Source: Arcuatula senhousia (lineage: Eukaryota; Mollusca; Bivalvia; Mytilida; Mytilidae). From it: a DNA stretch of 64,000 nucleotides. Positions 49,301 through 57,814 of the stretch are shown here, one piece after another. The stretch is taken from contig OZ020307.1 in the NCBI GenBank assembly GCA_963971305.1, positions 49,969,702 to 50,033,701 on the forward strand, read 5' to 3'. The notes beneath the pieces are model-generated. The model searched no databases. It was not told the origin of the DNA and saw only the letters and a program-made list of their open reading frames with translations. Both the position numbers and the translations under genes were made by a program. Position 1 is the stretch's first letter; the number at the start of each line of letters is the position of its first letter.

Positions 49301-52005
49301 CATTTTTGGACATACGACATTCGTATTCACAATTGATAATCCTTTGCTTCTTTTAACAATCTGCGTTCAATTTTGAATCAGAAATGAAGTACTTTTAATC
49401 TTGTTATTACCATTCACGTGCACTCTATTTACAGGTGGGCTGCTTGGAGGTGACATACAAACCGTTAACAACTTTCATTTCTCGATTAAGAAACCGACCA
49501 AATCTGTCAAAGACATCTTTTCAAAGTCTTCAAAACCACTGAACCTCAATAAACCAAAAACATTAGGAAGCATTATTTGCCATGGAGGACATTTTGATCT
49601 GAATAGCAGATCTACAAAGACATTGTTCAAAACGTACAAATCTACGAATTGTCAGCAGAAGATGAGGGAAGCATGCAAGCGGTATATTGAATATATTCTG
49701 GAGGATGGCTATTTAGAAGACAAGGTTAAAATATATCTGAACACCTTCGAAACAAGTGTCAACAAACTTGAAAACAAAATTCCAGAAATTTTACAAAATG
49801 ACAAGAACCTTTTCAATGCGTTGAATACAGATTTGTCTAGTTCAAGGAGAAACTTAGAACAAACGTATCCAACTCATCTTGTTGAGTGTTTAAGGTTGCA
49901 AGGTGAGATTGATATGTTTTATGTTCAAAAGATACGAGCTGACCAATCGGATTTCGTCGACATCACGTGGGACAGAAGTGCAATAATTGGCAGCGGGACT
50001 TTTGCTGACGTCTGCATGGCGCTAATGAAAGATACAAACGGACATGATGTGAACGTTGCTGTAAAAGTTTATAGAAATCCACTCACAGAAAAGAACGTAT
50101 CAGACATATTGCTAGAAGATAGAACTCTGAGGTAAGTTTCTCTTTCGAAGTGTTCCTATTCCTGTCTTTAAATAGGAACAATATTTATTCATTTTGGCTA
50201 ACTTCATGTCTTAAGATTTACAGCTTTGACATTTACTTATAGATACTCGAAGAGACCTAATCGAAAAATCCACAACAATAGTAATGAAAAGCATAAAACA
50301 TCATGAACAAAACAAAAAGTACTTCTTGAAAGCAGATAGGAACTGAACAAAGATTTAATAAGCAAAACATTCATTTTCAATTAAAAAATGCCTCATGAGC
50401 TGCAAATCAAGGGCTTTAAATTGAATAAAAGTTAAATGTTAACAACTGTTTATTTTCTTTTTTCCAGAGAGTTGCATCATCCAAATATTGTAAAATATAT
50501 AGGATCCACTGTGAAACAAAATTCAGCAAATGCAAGGAAAACTCTTAAATGGGCTTTGCTGATGGAATATTGTGAAACAACTTTGACAGACATAGTCTTA
50601 AGCCCTGACTTTGTTAACCCTGGGAAGCACAATGGATTAAATAGTGAATACAAAGCATCACTTGGAATTATTACGACCTATGCTGTTCAGATTTGCGAAG
50701 GGTTAGGATATTTGCACACAAAGAGTCTTGTTCATAGAGATCTTAAAATGGAAAATATTCTGGTATGATTTAATGATATATTATAGTCAAGTAATTGGTT
50801 TGTCTTAGCTTTTGTTTTTCTTATTCATATTTGGCATATATACGCAAGTTTCATGTACATTGTTCTGCGATGATGAAATTGTTTTCCTAACGGGGAGAGT
50901 TCACAACCGTTTTAACATGGATTGCATTTTTTTACATCTTCTCAAAAATGAATTTTTATTGTATCGCAAAAATATGTCGTGTGAATTTTCGGATATGACC
51001 GTGAGCTTTAAAGAGCTATTTTTTTTTTAAATTCCTCTGTCCTTGGTGGAACTTTTAATGTAGTATAAAAGCACAAATTTGACCCGGCTAGTTACTGTTT
51101 TAATTATATCATCTGTAAGAAAACTCCTTCGAGCCATATTTAAACAAACATAAGATTAGGTCAAAATGTTTGAAAGGTTTCAATGTAAAAGATCAAATAA
51201 AGGTGTTAAGGTGTTAATTAATACTTAAATTAAACTGCACTGAGATGATCAGTGATGATCTCAAATGTCGAAAAAGAAAAGACAGAACATGTAAGGATAT
51301 GGAATGACGATGAAATTGAATATCGCATTGGTCATTTCTTAATACAGACATTTCAAGAGAAATGGTTGACTATACCAGGTTATGGCAATAATACCTATCT
51401 CTTCCATTGTGATCTAATTGTGGCTGAACTTCTTTTAAACAGCACCTGCATGAAATTACCTTCAAGTTATAAGAATCTTAGTGTTGCACACAAAAACTCC
51501 TCATCACAACCAAAAGTAGCCCCATAAAGAAAGTCCCAGTTTGCCATTGACCCACAATTTCACCAGTTTTCTGACAACTACAGACTTAACATTTTCTTTC
51601 TCGAAATAGGTTGGATCAAATGATGTTATAAAGCTTTCTGATGTTGGTTTGACGAAAGCGGAACTCGACATCACAGCGACATCTGTTGGCTCTCCAATTT
51701 ATATGGCACCGGAAGTTCTAAGGCCTCATTCCATTTACGACAGAAAAGCGGACATATACAGTTTAGGAATTATTTTATGGGAGATGTGGTATGGTTTCCA
51801 CGCCGGAGAGTATATGAGCAATATATTCCAGTCAAATGTAGAATCGTCGGTCGTTGATGAAAGAATAAGACCACCTTTAGATCTTAACCTCCGACCTCCT
51901 TCGGAGTTGTCTCGTGAGATACAACAATGCTGGAACGAAGATCCTGAAAGTAGACCGGAAACAAAACATATTGCACAGTTGTTGAGGGAAATGAAAACCA
52001 ATTGA
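40103..52005 (+). CDS. Dynamin-like GTPase / protein kinase fusion (DSTYK-like), whole gene, 10 exons
   Basis: Joined exons: 40103-40315, 43643-43850, 44429-44733, 45171-45308, 45788-45985, 46975-47087, 47692-48131, 49435-50131, 50468-50762, 51610-52005. The total is 3003 nt, 1000 residues, all phases closing. N-terminal helical region (1-135); dynamin-type G domain with G1 GESNAGKSS (141-149), a threonine-containing G2 in [10 protein letters not shown]3 DIPG (249-252) and G4 NKWD (314-317); a long helical, coiled-coil-prone middle (about 400-710); protein kinase (about 718-1000) with glycine loop GSGTFADV (724), VAVK lysine 749, HRDLKMEN (Asp862), DVG instead of DFG (880-882) and APE (902-904). 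Architecture resembles the DSTYK-like proteins of invertebrates: regulated autophosphorylation or membrane signalling is plausible, but the substrate is unknown. Key catalytic residues are present, so both domains look active. No signal peptide or membrane segment seen. AATAAA at 52158, 150 bp past the stop. Confidence 0.9.
40371..40484. repeat. Three tandem copies of a 38-bp unit
   Basis: AAACTTGCTGTTACTTTTGR.. repeats exactly every 38 bp (40371, 40409, 40447). Intron 1 of the GTPase-kinase gene. Confidence 0.85.
40599..41815. mobile_element. 1.2-kb foldback element built of 21-bp AGATATCT palindromes
   Basis: About 50 copies of a unit such as ATAAGATATCTCATAAACTTT, period 21 bp, with the palindromic AGATATCT core. 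Ends are inverted: GATAACTATGGCACGCC..TTTATTCCTCTTTA at left against the complement of TAAAGAAGAATAAA..GGCTTGCCATAGATAAC at right. Internally, 40604-40867 on one strand matches 41121-41330 on the other (same peptide frames), and the CCTCTTTRAAGATATCTC start recurs directly at 41325. Both strand ORFs are artefacts of the repeat. Confidence 0.85.
42776..42875 (+). mobile_element. 5' fragment of another tandem-core element
   Basis: ATACCCCCGCAAACAAAGTTT.. followed by CTGTCTGTGTGTCCGTCCGG: hairpin-type start plus CCGT microsatellite. It is cut off by the retroelement fragment that follows. Confidence 0.5.
42876..43535 (+). mobile_element. Retroelement C-terminal RT and tail (RT family P)
   Basis: The broken frame reads [20 protein letters not shown], then [14 protein letters not shown] (stop), AYGVFVSQ and, after frameshifts, [14 protein letters not shown]: the C-terminal part of a reverse transcriptase. 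It is followed by the shared tail ending in a GGACACTCGAATGTCCCATT phrase. I think it is a Penelope-like element but am not certain. In intron 1, immediately before exon 2. Confidence 0.7.
43643..43850 (+). CDS. GTPase-kinase exon 2
   Basis: Acceptor TTCTTTTACAG, donor GTAG/GTAAGA, phase 0 in, 1 out. Amphipathic helices ([20 protein letters not shown]) leading to the first strand of the G domain (CKILLV). Confidence 0.92.
43912..43954 (+). repeat. G-rich tract
   Basis: GGGGGGGGGGGGCGG, then TTGGGGGTGGGGGGAGGGGGG: at least five G-runs in 43 bp, able to form a G-quadruplex. A second run is at about 44189. Intron 2. Confidence 0.6.
44429..44733 (+). CDS. GTPase-kinase exon 3 (P-loop)
   Basis: Encodes [20 protein letters not shown] and switch I ([14 protein letters not shown]). 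Phase 1 in, phase 0 out, residues 141-242. Confidence 0.95.
44734..45170. other. GTPase-kinase intron 3
   Basis: Contains a long T/GTT-rich stretch near 44855-44920; nothing else recognised. Confidence 0.6.
45171..45308 (+). CDS. GTPase-kinase exon 4 (G3)
   Basis: 46 codons, phase 0; [20 protein letters not shown] carries the Mg-binding DxxG, followed by [12 protein letters not shown]. Confidence 0.95.
45309..45787. other. GTPase-kinase intron 4
   Basis: AT-rich; no feature recognised. Confidence 0.6.
45788..45985 (+). CDS. GTPase-kinase exon 5 (G4)
   Basis: 66 codons, phase 0; [13 protein letters not shown] is the guanine-specificity motif and ends with VFISASE, a G5-like strand. Confidence 0.95.
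46127..46228. repeat. Perfect 102-nt hairpin (49-nt arms, CTTC loop)
   Basis: CCACAGGCACTTGTTTCTAT.. runs to GTATAAAA, then CTTC, then the exact reverse complement ending CCTGTGG. No mismatch in 49 pairs. Intron 5 of the GTPase-kinase gene. Confidence 0.97.
46229..46974. other. GTPase-kinase intron 5, remainder
   Basis: Probable repeat fragments (a TGGACTGCAGAACGGCGAGCAG-type phrase near 46436; open frames 46362-46610 and 46690-46953) but no recognisable protein. Confidence 0.4.
46975..47087 (+). CDS. GTPase-kinase exon 6
   Basis: Acceptor GTTTTTATAG, donor CA/GTAAGT; residues 355-392: helix [20 protein letters not shown], end of the G domain. Confidence 0.92.
47200..47425. repeat. GGTATTCGGTAYKC repeat block
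   Basis: Many copies of GGTAYGC / GGTATTCGG strings, including GGTACGCGGTACGC, within intron 6, ending at a GGGGGCTGGGGCTCTGACACC palindromic-looking block. Low-complexity repeat of unknown type. Confidence 0.6.
47692..48131 (+). CDS. GTPase-kinase exon 7 (helical stalk-like region)
   Basis: 147 codons of amphipathic helix ([40 protein letters not shown]), phase 2 in, 1 out at donor GAAG/GTAAAA. If the donor is not used the frame stops at 48182-48184 after 17 more residues. Confidence 0.9.
48525..49270 (+). mobile_element. Tandem-core element, ATGCCCCGC type
   Basis: ATGCCCCGCCAACTTTGTTGG-GGGGCAT hairpin, (CCGT)n at 48560-48618, four near-identical cores every 159-160 bp (TTTTCCGCAC at 48629, 48788, 48948, 49107), then complementary end GCGGGGCAT (49244-49252) and hairpin GTGTCA-TCT-TGACAC. 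The most intact copy of this architecture in the window. Intron 7 of the GTPase-kinase gene. Confidence 0.8.
49435..50131 (+). CDS. GTPase-kinase exon 8 (stalk to kinase N-lobe)
   Basis: 697 nt, phase 1 in, 2 out; residues 539-771. A helical segment, then the kinase start: [33 protein letters not shown]. The intron interrupts the alpha-C region ([16 protein letters not shown]). Confidence 0.95.
50132..50467. other. GTPase-kinase intron 8
   Basis: AT-rich; nothing recognised. Confidence 0.6.
50468..50762 (+). CDS. GTPase-kinase exon 9 (kinase hinge and catalytic loop)
   Basis: Residues 771-869. [10 protein letters not shown], hinge [14 protein letters not shown] and catalytic loop [13 protein letters not shown] with Asp862 and Asn867. 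The CxxC-like hinge is ordinary. Confidence 0.96.
50763..51609. other. GTPase-kinase intron 9, containing an unexplained open frame
   Basis: Non-coding by the gene model, but 51252-51527 is a 91-codon frame with ordinary composition ([13 protein letters not shown].., [15 protein letters not shown]) bounded by no clear splice sites. It is possibly a transposon remnant; not recognised. Confidence 0.4.
51610..52005 (+). CDS. GTPase-kinase exon 10 (kinase C-lobe)
   Basis: 131 codons plus [15 protein letters not shown] (DVG in place of DFG), [30 protein letters not shown] and the closing arginine helix [19 protein letters not shown]. Confidence 0.96.
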   Translation, partial: VGSNDVIKLSDVGLTKAELDITATSVGSPIYMAPEVLRPHSIYDRKADIYSLGIILWEMWYGFHAGEYMSNIFQSNVESSVVDERIRPPLDLNLRPPSELSREIQQCWNEDPESRPETKHIAQLLREMKTN

Positions 52006-52221
52006 CCATTAATGTTTATAGTTATACCAAAGAACAATGTAACTTATCCCTGTCTTCTCAGGACAAATGTTCAATGTTGACATGCCTTAGGTTATTCTTG
52101 AAGCAAGCCGTACAGTTACATGTAGAAAATTAATATCGAAAAAAAAGACAATATGAAAATAAAACAAACCACAAAACAAGCAAAAACACGCATTACAACC
52201 AAATCACAATAAGTAAACGTG

Positions 52222-52580
52222 AACTCTAAGTCAAAACGAGAGTGAACTCAGGTGCCCCGGAAGAGTAAGCAGTGCCTGCCTGCTTAAGCACACCAACGAT
52301 CGAATTATTGTGTCACTATGTCAAATCCTTTAAGGATGACAATATAGAATTTTATGTCAACCAACATCTCCGCTCATCTGAGAGATAGAAATACCGTATT
52401 TGTCTACAAGCACATGAGGTCTTTCGTAAAATTTCTTTAGTGACGACAACAACCTGGGAGGAACGTAGCCCTGTGTAAACAATTTGCCTATCAGCCGTGA
52501 CGCTCAATTAAGGAATTCAAAATACTCACCACAAGCTCATGGCCCATGATGCAATACTGTGACCGAGACGCTGCTGAACA
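52222..52580 (-). mobile_element. Retroelement tail fragment (RT family P), reverse orientation
   Basis: Reverse complement contains the TCAGATGAGCGGAGATGTTGG, ATAGTGACACAATAATTCGATC and GAGTTCACTCTCGTTTTGA phrases of family P. It lies just past the GTPase-kinase poly(A) signal. Confidence 0.6.
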
Positions 52581-53170
52581 ATAGATTTGTTTTTAGTTTA
52601 TTATTAATGCAAAACATGTCCCAATAAGGGATGACAGCATACATTACATTTTATTACACACAAAAAGCATACAAAGATGTAACATACAACTTGAACATTA
52701 ACAGATAATTTAGTACATTTATAGATTATCCTCTATCTTCTCCTCACCTCAGCTCTAATTACTTTATAATAAAAGAATAAACTATTGATGATAATGTTGA
52801 TGAATTTAAAAAAGACATATGATTTACAATTCATCTGTTTAAAGATTCAAAGCTATAGTCTTTTTAAGTTTGTTTCAAGCATAATATTTTGAAGTGCCTG
52901 GGTTTTTTGGGGCATATATTGAAAATAGAAATGATTCCCATCTTTTACTTCGAACAACAAATACTTAATCTCTAATCTCTTGGTATGAATATAAATTCAA
53001 TAAGTTATATTTGGTTTTTCTTATTTTTGAAAAGGCGTCTCTTCTAAGTTTTTTTTCATAAACCAAACGCGTGTCAGATGAATTGAAAAGATTGTCTTGT
53101 TCGTAAATTTCTGTTAAACGCCTTGCAGTTTAGTTCTGGTACTGCTCCATGAAGTATGAACGCGTTTTGA
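52581..53170. other. Intergenic
   Basis: AT-rich; contains a CCAAACGCGTGTCAG phrase (about 53063), related to an AAACGCGCGTCAGGC phrase at about 59252. No gene. Confidence 0.5.
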
Positions 53171-53173
53171 ACC

Positions 53174-54820
53174 CCGCCGCAACGCGACGGAGGGACATAG
53201 TAACTACTATTGGTTTTCGTCCGTCCGTGCGACCGTCACACTTTTGTGAGCGCAACTCCTCTGAGACCGTTCAACGGATTTTGATGAAATTTTGTATGAT
53301 TAGACATCATGATGTGTATTTTATTATATTGCAAAGCCATTTTGATTCGACAGGAGTCCTATTATAAGACTAATGGTTGCTCATTTTAAGTCATAAGAAC
53401 ACTTTGTGAGCGCAACTCCCATGTCTCCTCAGAGACCGCTTACAGGAGTTTGATGAAAGGGCCGACCATTGAACTTGAAGGGGTGGGCGTAGTTATTGAA
53501 GCAGAGGTACCAATCCGAATGTCAAAAGTCCGAAAGGGCAGAGACAAAACCAATAAACACCAACAAGAACGGGAAAAACTTGAGAGGCAATATGTAAAAC
53601 ATAGAAACACAAAATAACTGAATTTCAATCAACAACGCGAACTCCATTCGAAAAGAGAGTGAACTCAAGTGCTCCGGAAGAGTAAGCAGTTCCTGCTTGC
53701 TATAGCACACCCGTCGCGTTGCCAACAGTCAATTCAGTGTGTCAAATCCGGTAAAGGAAGACAAAACAAAACCCTATGACAAACCAACACTCATCTGAGA
53801 GATCGAATCCCATATTTGTCTATAAGTACAGGATGTCTTCTGTAAAATTTCTTGAGTGAAGACAACAACCGAGGAGCAACATAACCCTGTGTGAGCAATT
53901 TTTGCGTCAGCTAAGGAAATCGATGTAAGTCCCGCACGCTCTTGAGTAATGAATCAATTGAGATACGTAAACTCCATACGCTGGAGCGGACGGAATGTTG
54001 CCACACAGAAAGGAAAGTTGACGATTGGAAAGTTGAAGTCATTACGTTTGTCATAGAGCTTTGTTGAAATTTTTCCTTGAGAGTCAATTTCAAGATGTAG
54101 ATCTAGACATGAAGCAGACTTCCTAGAATTCGTAGTGTCCTTAATCTCAAGTTCCTGATGATATATATAAGATGGAGAAAGTCACCAAATCGAGAATTGT
54201 TCAGTGAAAGGACATTATCAATATAATGGAAAGTGAGGTTAAAAGAGAGAGCTAGTCTACAATCGTTTTTGTCTAGAAGAGATTGCAAGAAGTCTGCTTC
54301 ATATGAATGAAGAATCAAATCAGCATGCAAAGGTGCACAATTAGTGTCCATTAAAATCCCGATTGTTTGCTAAAAAACACGTCCACCAACTGAACAAATA
54401 TGTTGTCAATAAGGAAGTTGAGCATGTCAATTATTTGTAATCATATCACAATTTTCTTTAAATTCAACAAATTTTATAGGAGTTGTGGAACTTTATCAAC
54501 TTTGTTCTTTTTAGGTCAAAGGATCTCCTCTGAGACCGCTCAACGGATTTTGGTGAAATTTTGTAAGATTGTTTGTCATGGTATGTAGTTGATCATATTG
54601 CAATATCTTATAGGAGTCATGGGACTTTCTCGACTTTGATAAGTTGTTTTGTCATAGGAACACTTTGTTGACGCACGCAACTCCTCTAAGACCCCTCAAC
54701 AGATTTTGAAAAAAAAATCTTTGTTATGATATGTACTTGCCAGTTTGATTGGTCAAATTTAAATAAAATTTCAACTTTTATGCGGCGGCGTAGAATATTG
54801 GCTAGTACGTGTACAGCAAT
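53174..54820 (+). mobile_element. Tandem-core element CCGCCGCA type, split by insertions
   Basis: CCCCGCCGCAACGCGACGG start, CCGT microsatellite, and cores with CTCCTCTGAGACCG(T/C)TCAACGGA at 53250-53460 and again 54523-54720. It ends TGCGGCGGCG (54781) with a GTAC-GT-GTAC hairpin. Interrupted at about 53460-54365 by an ACCATTT-family scrap and a family P retroelement on the opposite strand. Confidence 0.65.
53500..54362 (-). pseudogene. Reverse transcriptase pseudogene (RT family P)
   Basis: Reading right to left: MDTNCAPLHADLILHSYEAD, then FHYIDNVLSLNNS (the active-site YIDD has become YIDN), then after frameshifts a [14 protein letters not shown] stretch, AYGVYVSQLIH and the shared tail ending at about 53500. 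Multiple frame breaks; the catalytic change alone would disable it. Penelope-like is my best guess at class. Confidence 0.75.
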
Positions 54821-56190
54821 CTTGTTTGTTCCCTGTTAATTATGGAGTGACATACTGGACTTTGATATATGATAATATAAGTGAGTTATTGGAATGAATA
54901 CGCCCAAGCAATATACATGTACATGTACAAGATGTAAAGGATCATAAAATAAACATTATAAAATGAGGATGGGCTGGGGATATTGCTGTTGGATAGGAAA
55001 CAAAAGAACCGTAAAATTTGAAGGTCGCCGGAAAAGAAAAATTGGGTAGGGGTGGAAAGTGGTGCATCAAAGGCGGTCCTCTAAGCGTTTTTTTAAGCGT
55101 TTCTCTTTCCATGCACACACGATAACCGGCTAAGCTTTCTGGCTTGACTGACCACCCCCGCACACGGAGAACTCAGATGCTCAGAGAGATACTTTATTCA
55201 TATAGCTAGGTTGAATACGGCTCCATCATGTCCATCGCTTTCAATTGCAATCTTTCTGTTGGTGTCACATAGTCATGGTAACATCTAGTATCTATCCAAC
55301 AATTACGTACTTCAAAGCATTTTGTTAATTTGTTTATATTGAATTCGCATTTTCAAACATGCATGGCGCTATGCTACGGTGATTATATATTTAATTTGCT
55401 TTAAAAATTAAAGCAGTATTCACTGCATACTTATATATACTATAAATGTAGAATTTTATTTTAAAAAATAGATGATGTTTTTTTTTTCGGTTGTTTTTTT
55501 TTCACTGTGTATTTGTGTGTATTAGACATGTTAGACACATGTGGACATGTATTCATAATATTGGACAATATTCATAAAACACTAGATTGTCTGATTTCGA
55601 CCTTTATATTCTTTTCAACAGTTGGTTTTGTAATTTAAATTTATTTGATATAATTATTTACATCTGTGATTATATGTTTGGCCATTCATGCAAAAACTAT
55701 TAAGCAATGTAAATTAAGGTTTGCGAGACTTGTTTTTTTTTAGATCGATGTTCTAAACATAAAATTTATTACATGATGTATGAGGATAAATGGATGGATG
55801 TTGTGTGGTAAATATACACAGAAAACGTATGATTTGCACGAGGTAAGATTTTGCATTTCTACGGGTTTTGTGAAAATCATATATTTTGTTGTTCAATCTC
55901 GATCGTATACACAATGTTTTGTTTTGACGTTGACCAAAGGCGGATCCAGGCAGAGGCCTGAGAGGGGGCTTAAGGAAAATCTATGATCTTCGTGGAGTAT
56001 CGGACAAATGAGGAGTCAATATTTAAACCCCAGCCCACTGTGCATATTGTGTCCGCTGGGGTATCCCGGACTGACATCTGTGAATTTTTCAAAGACGTAT
56101 CGAGTGCTGATGCAACGCGACATGGGTGCAACAAATAGGAATTAACAATGCGAATTGTTCTCGGTATTATTGTTCAGATGAGATGTGCCC
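54821..56190. other. Intergenic
   Basis: Low-complexity AT-rich DNA. A weak minus-strand frame (54942-55163) has no homology seen. The block near 55935-56165 has GATGCAACGCGACATGGGTGC, a degraded family P-like phrase. Confidence 0.4.
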
Positions 56191-56193
56191 TTA

Positions 56194-56480
56194 GGCACGG
56201 ACCATTTGATTTTCGGGGGGGGGGCTGGGATTTTTTTTAAAAAAAATTCCCGGCCCTGATTTTTGTAGAAAAATTAATCTGCATGGCCAGCACCTAGGTT
56301 GAAAAAAATAATCTGGTTTCAATCTTGCCAATTGAAAAAAAAAATCTTGCCAACAAAATTTTCTTAATTGCTTAATATGTGTGTGAAAAAAATAATCTGG
56401 CTCGCAAAGCGGGCGAAAAAAATTTCCCGGCTCAAGGTAAAATCCCAACCCCCCTTCCAGAAAATCAAATGGTCCGTGCC
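56194..56480. mobile_element. 287-bp MITE with TTA duplication (PIF/Harbinger-like)
   Basis: Perfect 21-bp inverted ends GGCACGGACCATTTGATTTTC, followed inward by G-runs, flanked by TTA on each side (56191-56193 and 56481-56483). Three-base TWA targets are characteristic of PIF/Harbinger transposons. The interior is a purine-rich fold with repeated AAAAAAT(C/A)TTGCC blocks. Related fragments lie at 25055 and 26320. Confidence 0.75.
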
Positions 56481-56483
56481 TTA

Positions 56484-57001
56484 AATCGATTGTATGATGT
56501 CTTTAATGATGCCGTCTAGCTGCAATAATGTAGCTCCTTTGACATACTTTTGATTAGGCGGAGCTACAAAGCGGTCCCATTACTCGTAATGGAGAAAATC
56601 GGAATTTTAATTATGCCTAGCCTTCTAAGCAACTGAAATGACATTAGAATGGTTTTTTTTCCTTTTTTCCCCCTTTTATTTATGTTTAAAACTGCTCAAG
56701 AAAGAGATTAGTTGATAAAATTGCTACTCTCATGATTTTGGTCCTGAACTTTACTATTAAGTTCAAGATCAAAATAATATGAAAATTAGATTTTGTGAGT
56801 AAACACTTAATATTTTTTTAGTCATATCACGAATTAATAAACAAATTATTAATCATATCCATAGCAACTTAAATATCGCACCAAAACGGTCTTAAACTTA
56901 GCGCGTAATTTTGAGGCGGCTGCTCCATTACGTTCAATGGGACCCCTTTAAAACCCTCGCGAGTAAACGAGCATTAGAGGGTTTTATTATTAGATCTAGC
57001 C
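56484..57001. other. Intergenic
   Basis: Nothing recognised; a GAGGCGGCTGCTCC-type GC block near 56912 and a TTTTAAAACCCTCGCGAG stretch at about 56948. Confidence 0.45.
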
Positions 57002-57814
57002 GCCGTCCAGACCGTTATTTCTTTAGAAATTCGTCATGTCCTAGGGACTAAAATTATTATAAGGATAATGCCTAATTATAACTGTAAGGCCTCCAACGCT
57101 GGATGTTTAGCAGAACTAAATAGACTACCCCTTAATGCAAAGATCACAATTCAGGCTATCAAATATTGGTGTCACATTCTTGAATCAAATGGTACTCTTG
57201 TACATAGTGTATACGAAGCAACAAAAGAAACAAATTCTTGGGTAAAACAGCTGAAAAAATCTTTGAACAACCTTGGATTTTCATACATCTTCAATAACCC
57301 ATCTATACTGAAAATTAACATTCCAATCATTGAAAGACGAATTAAAGATGTGACCCTCCAAAAGTTAGAAAATGATATTAAAAACAATAATAAGCTATCT
57401 TTCTTTAATAACTTTCACTTATCTAATATCAGACCTTATTATGTTGACCTTTGTAAGTTTAAAACAGATAGATCAACTCTGGCAAAACTAAGAATAAGTG
57501 CTCATGAATTAGCTATAGAAAGAGGTCGATATCAAAACATACCTAAACAGAACAGACTATGTCTCTGTTGTAATAATGGAGAAATAGAAGATGAAATCCA
57601 TTTTGTTATTAATTGCAACATATACAACAACATAAGAAACAATTTTATTGCTAAACTAAATAGAATACTCTTATACATAACAAAAATTAATAACTTAACA
57701 AACTGTATTATTTTTAAATTACTCAAAAGTAAATCCCCTGCCATACTAAAACTTACTGTTAACTTTATACAAGAATGTCTACAAAGTAGGCAAATTAATG
57801 TTAAAAGGGGATAA
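57002..57814 (+). pseudogene. 5'-truncated LINE, C-terminal region
   Basis: The frame is open from before 57000 and has its first Met at 57068. Features: HVLGTKIII and ELNRLPL near the start; LAKLRISAHELAIERGRY; LCLCCNNGEIEDEIHFVINC, the Cys/His knuckle of the LINE C-terminus (CxxC..H..C); stop at 57812-57814. It has no RT domain, so a typical 5'-truncated insertion; it is unusually free of stops. A different LINE family from 5313-6022. Confidence 0.75.
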
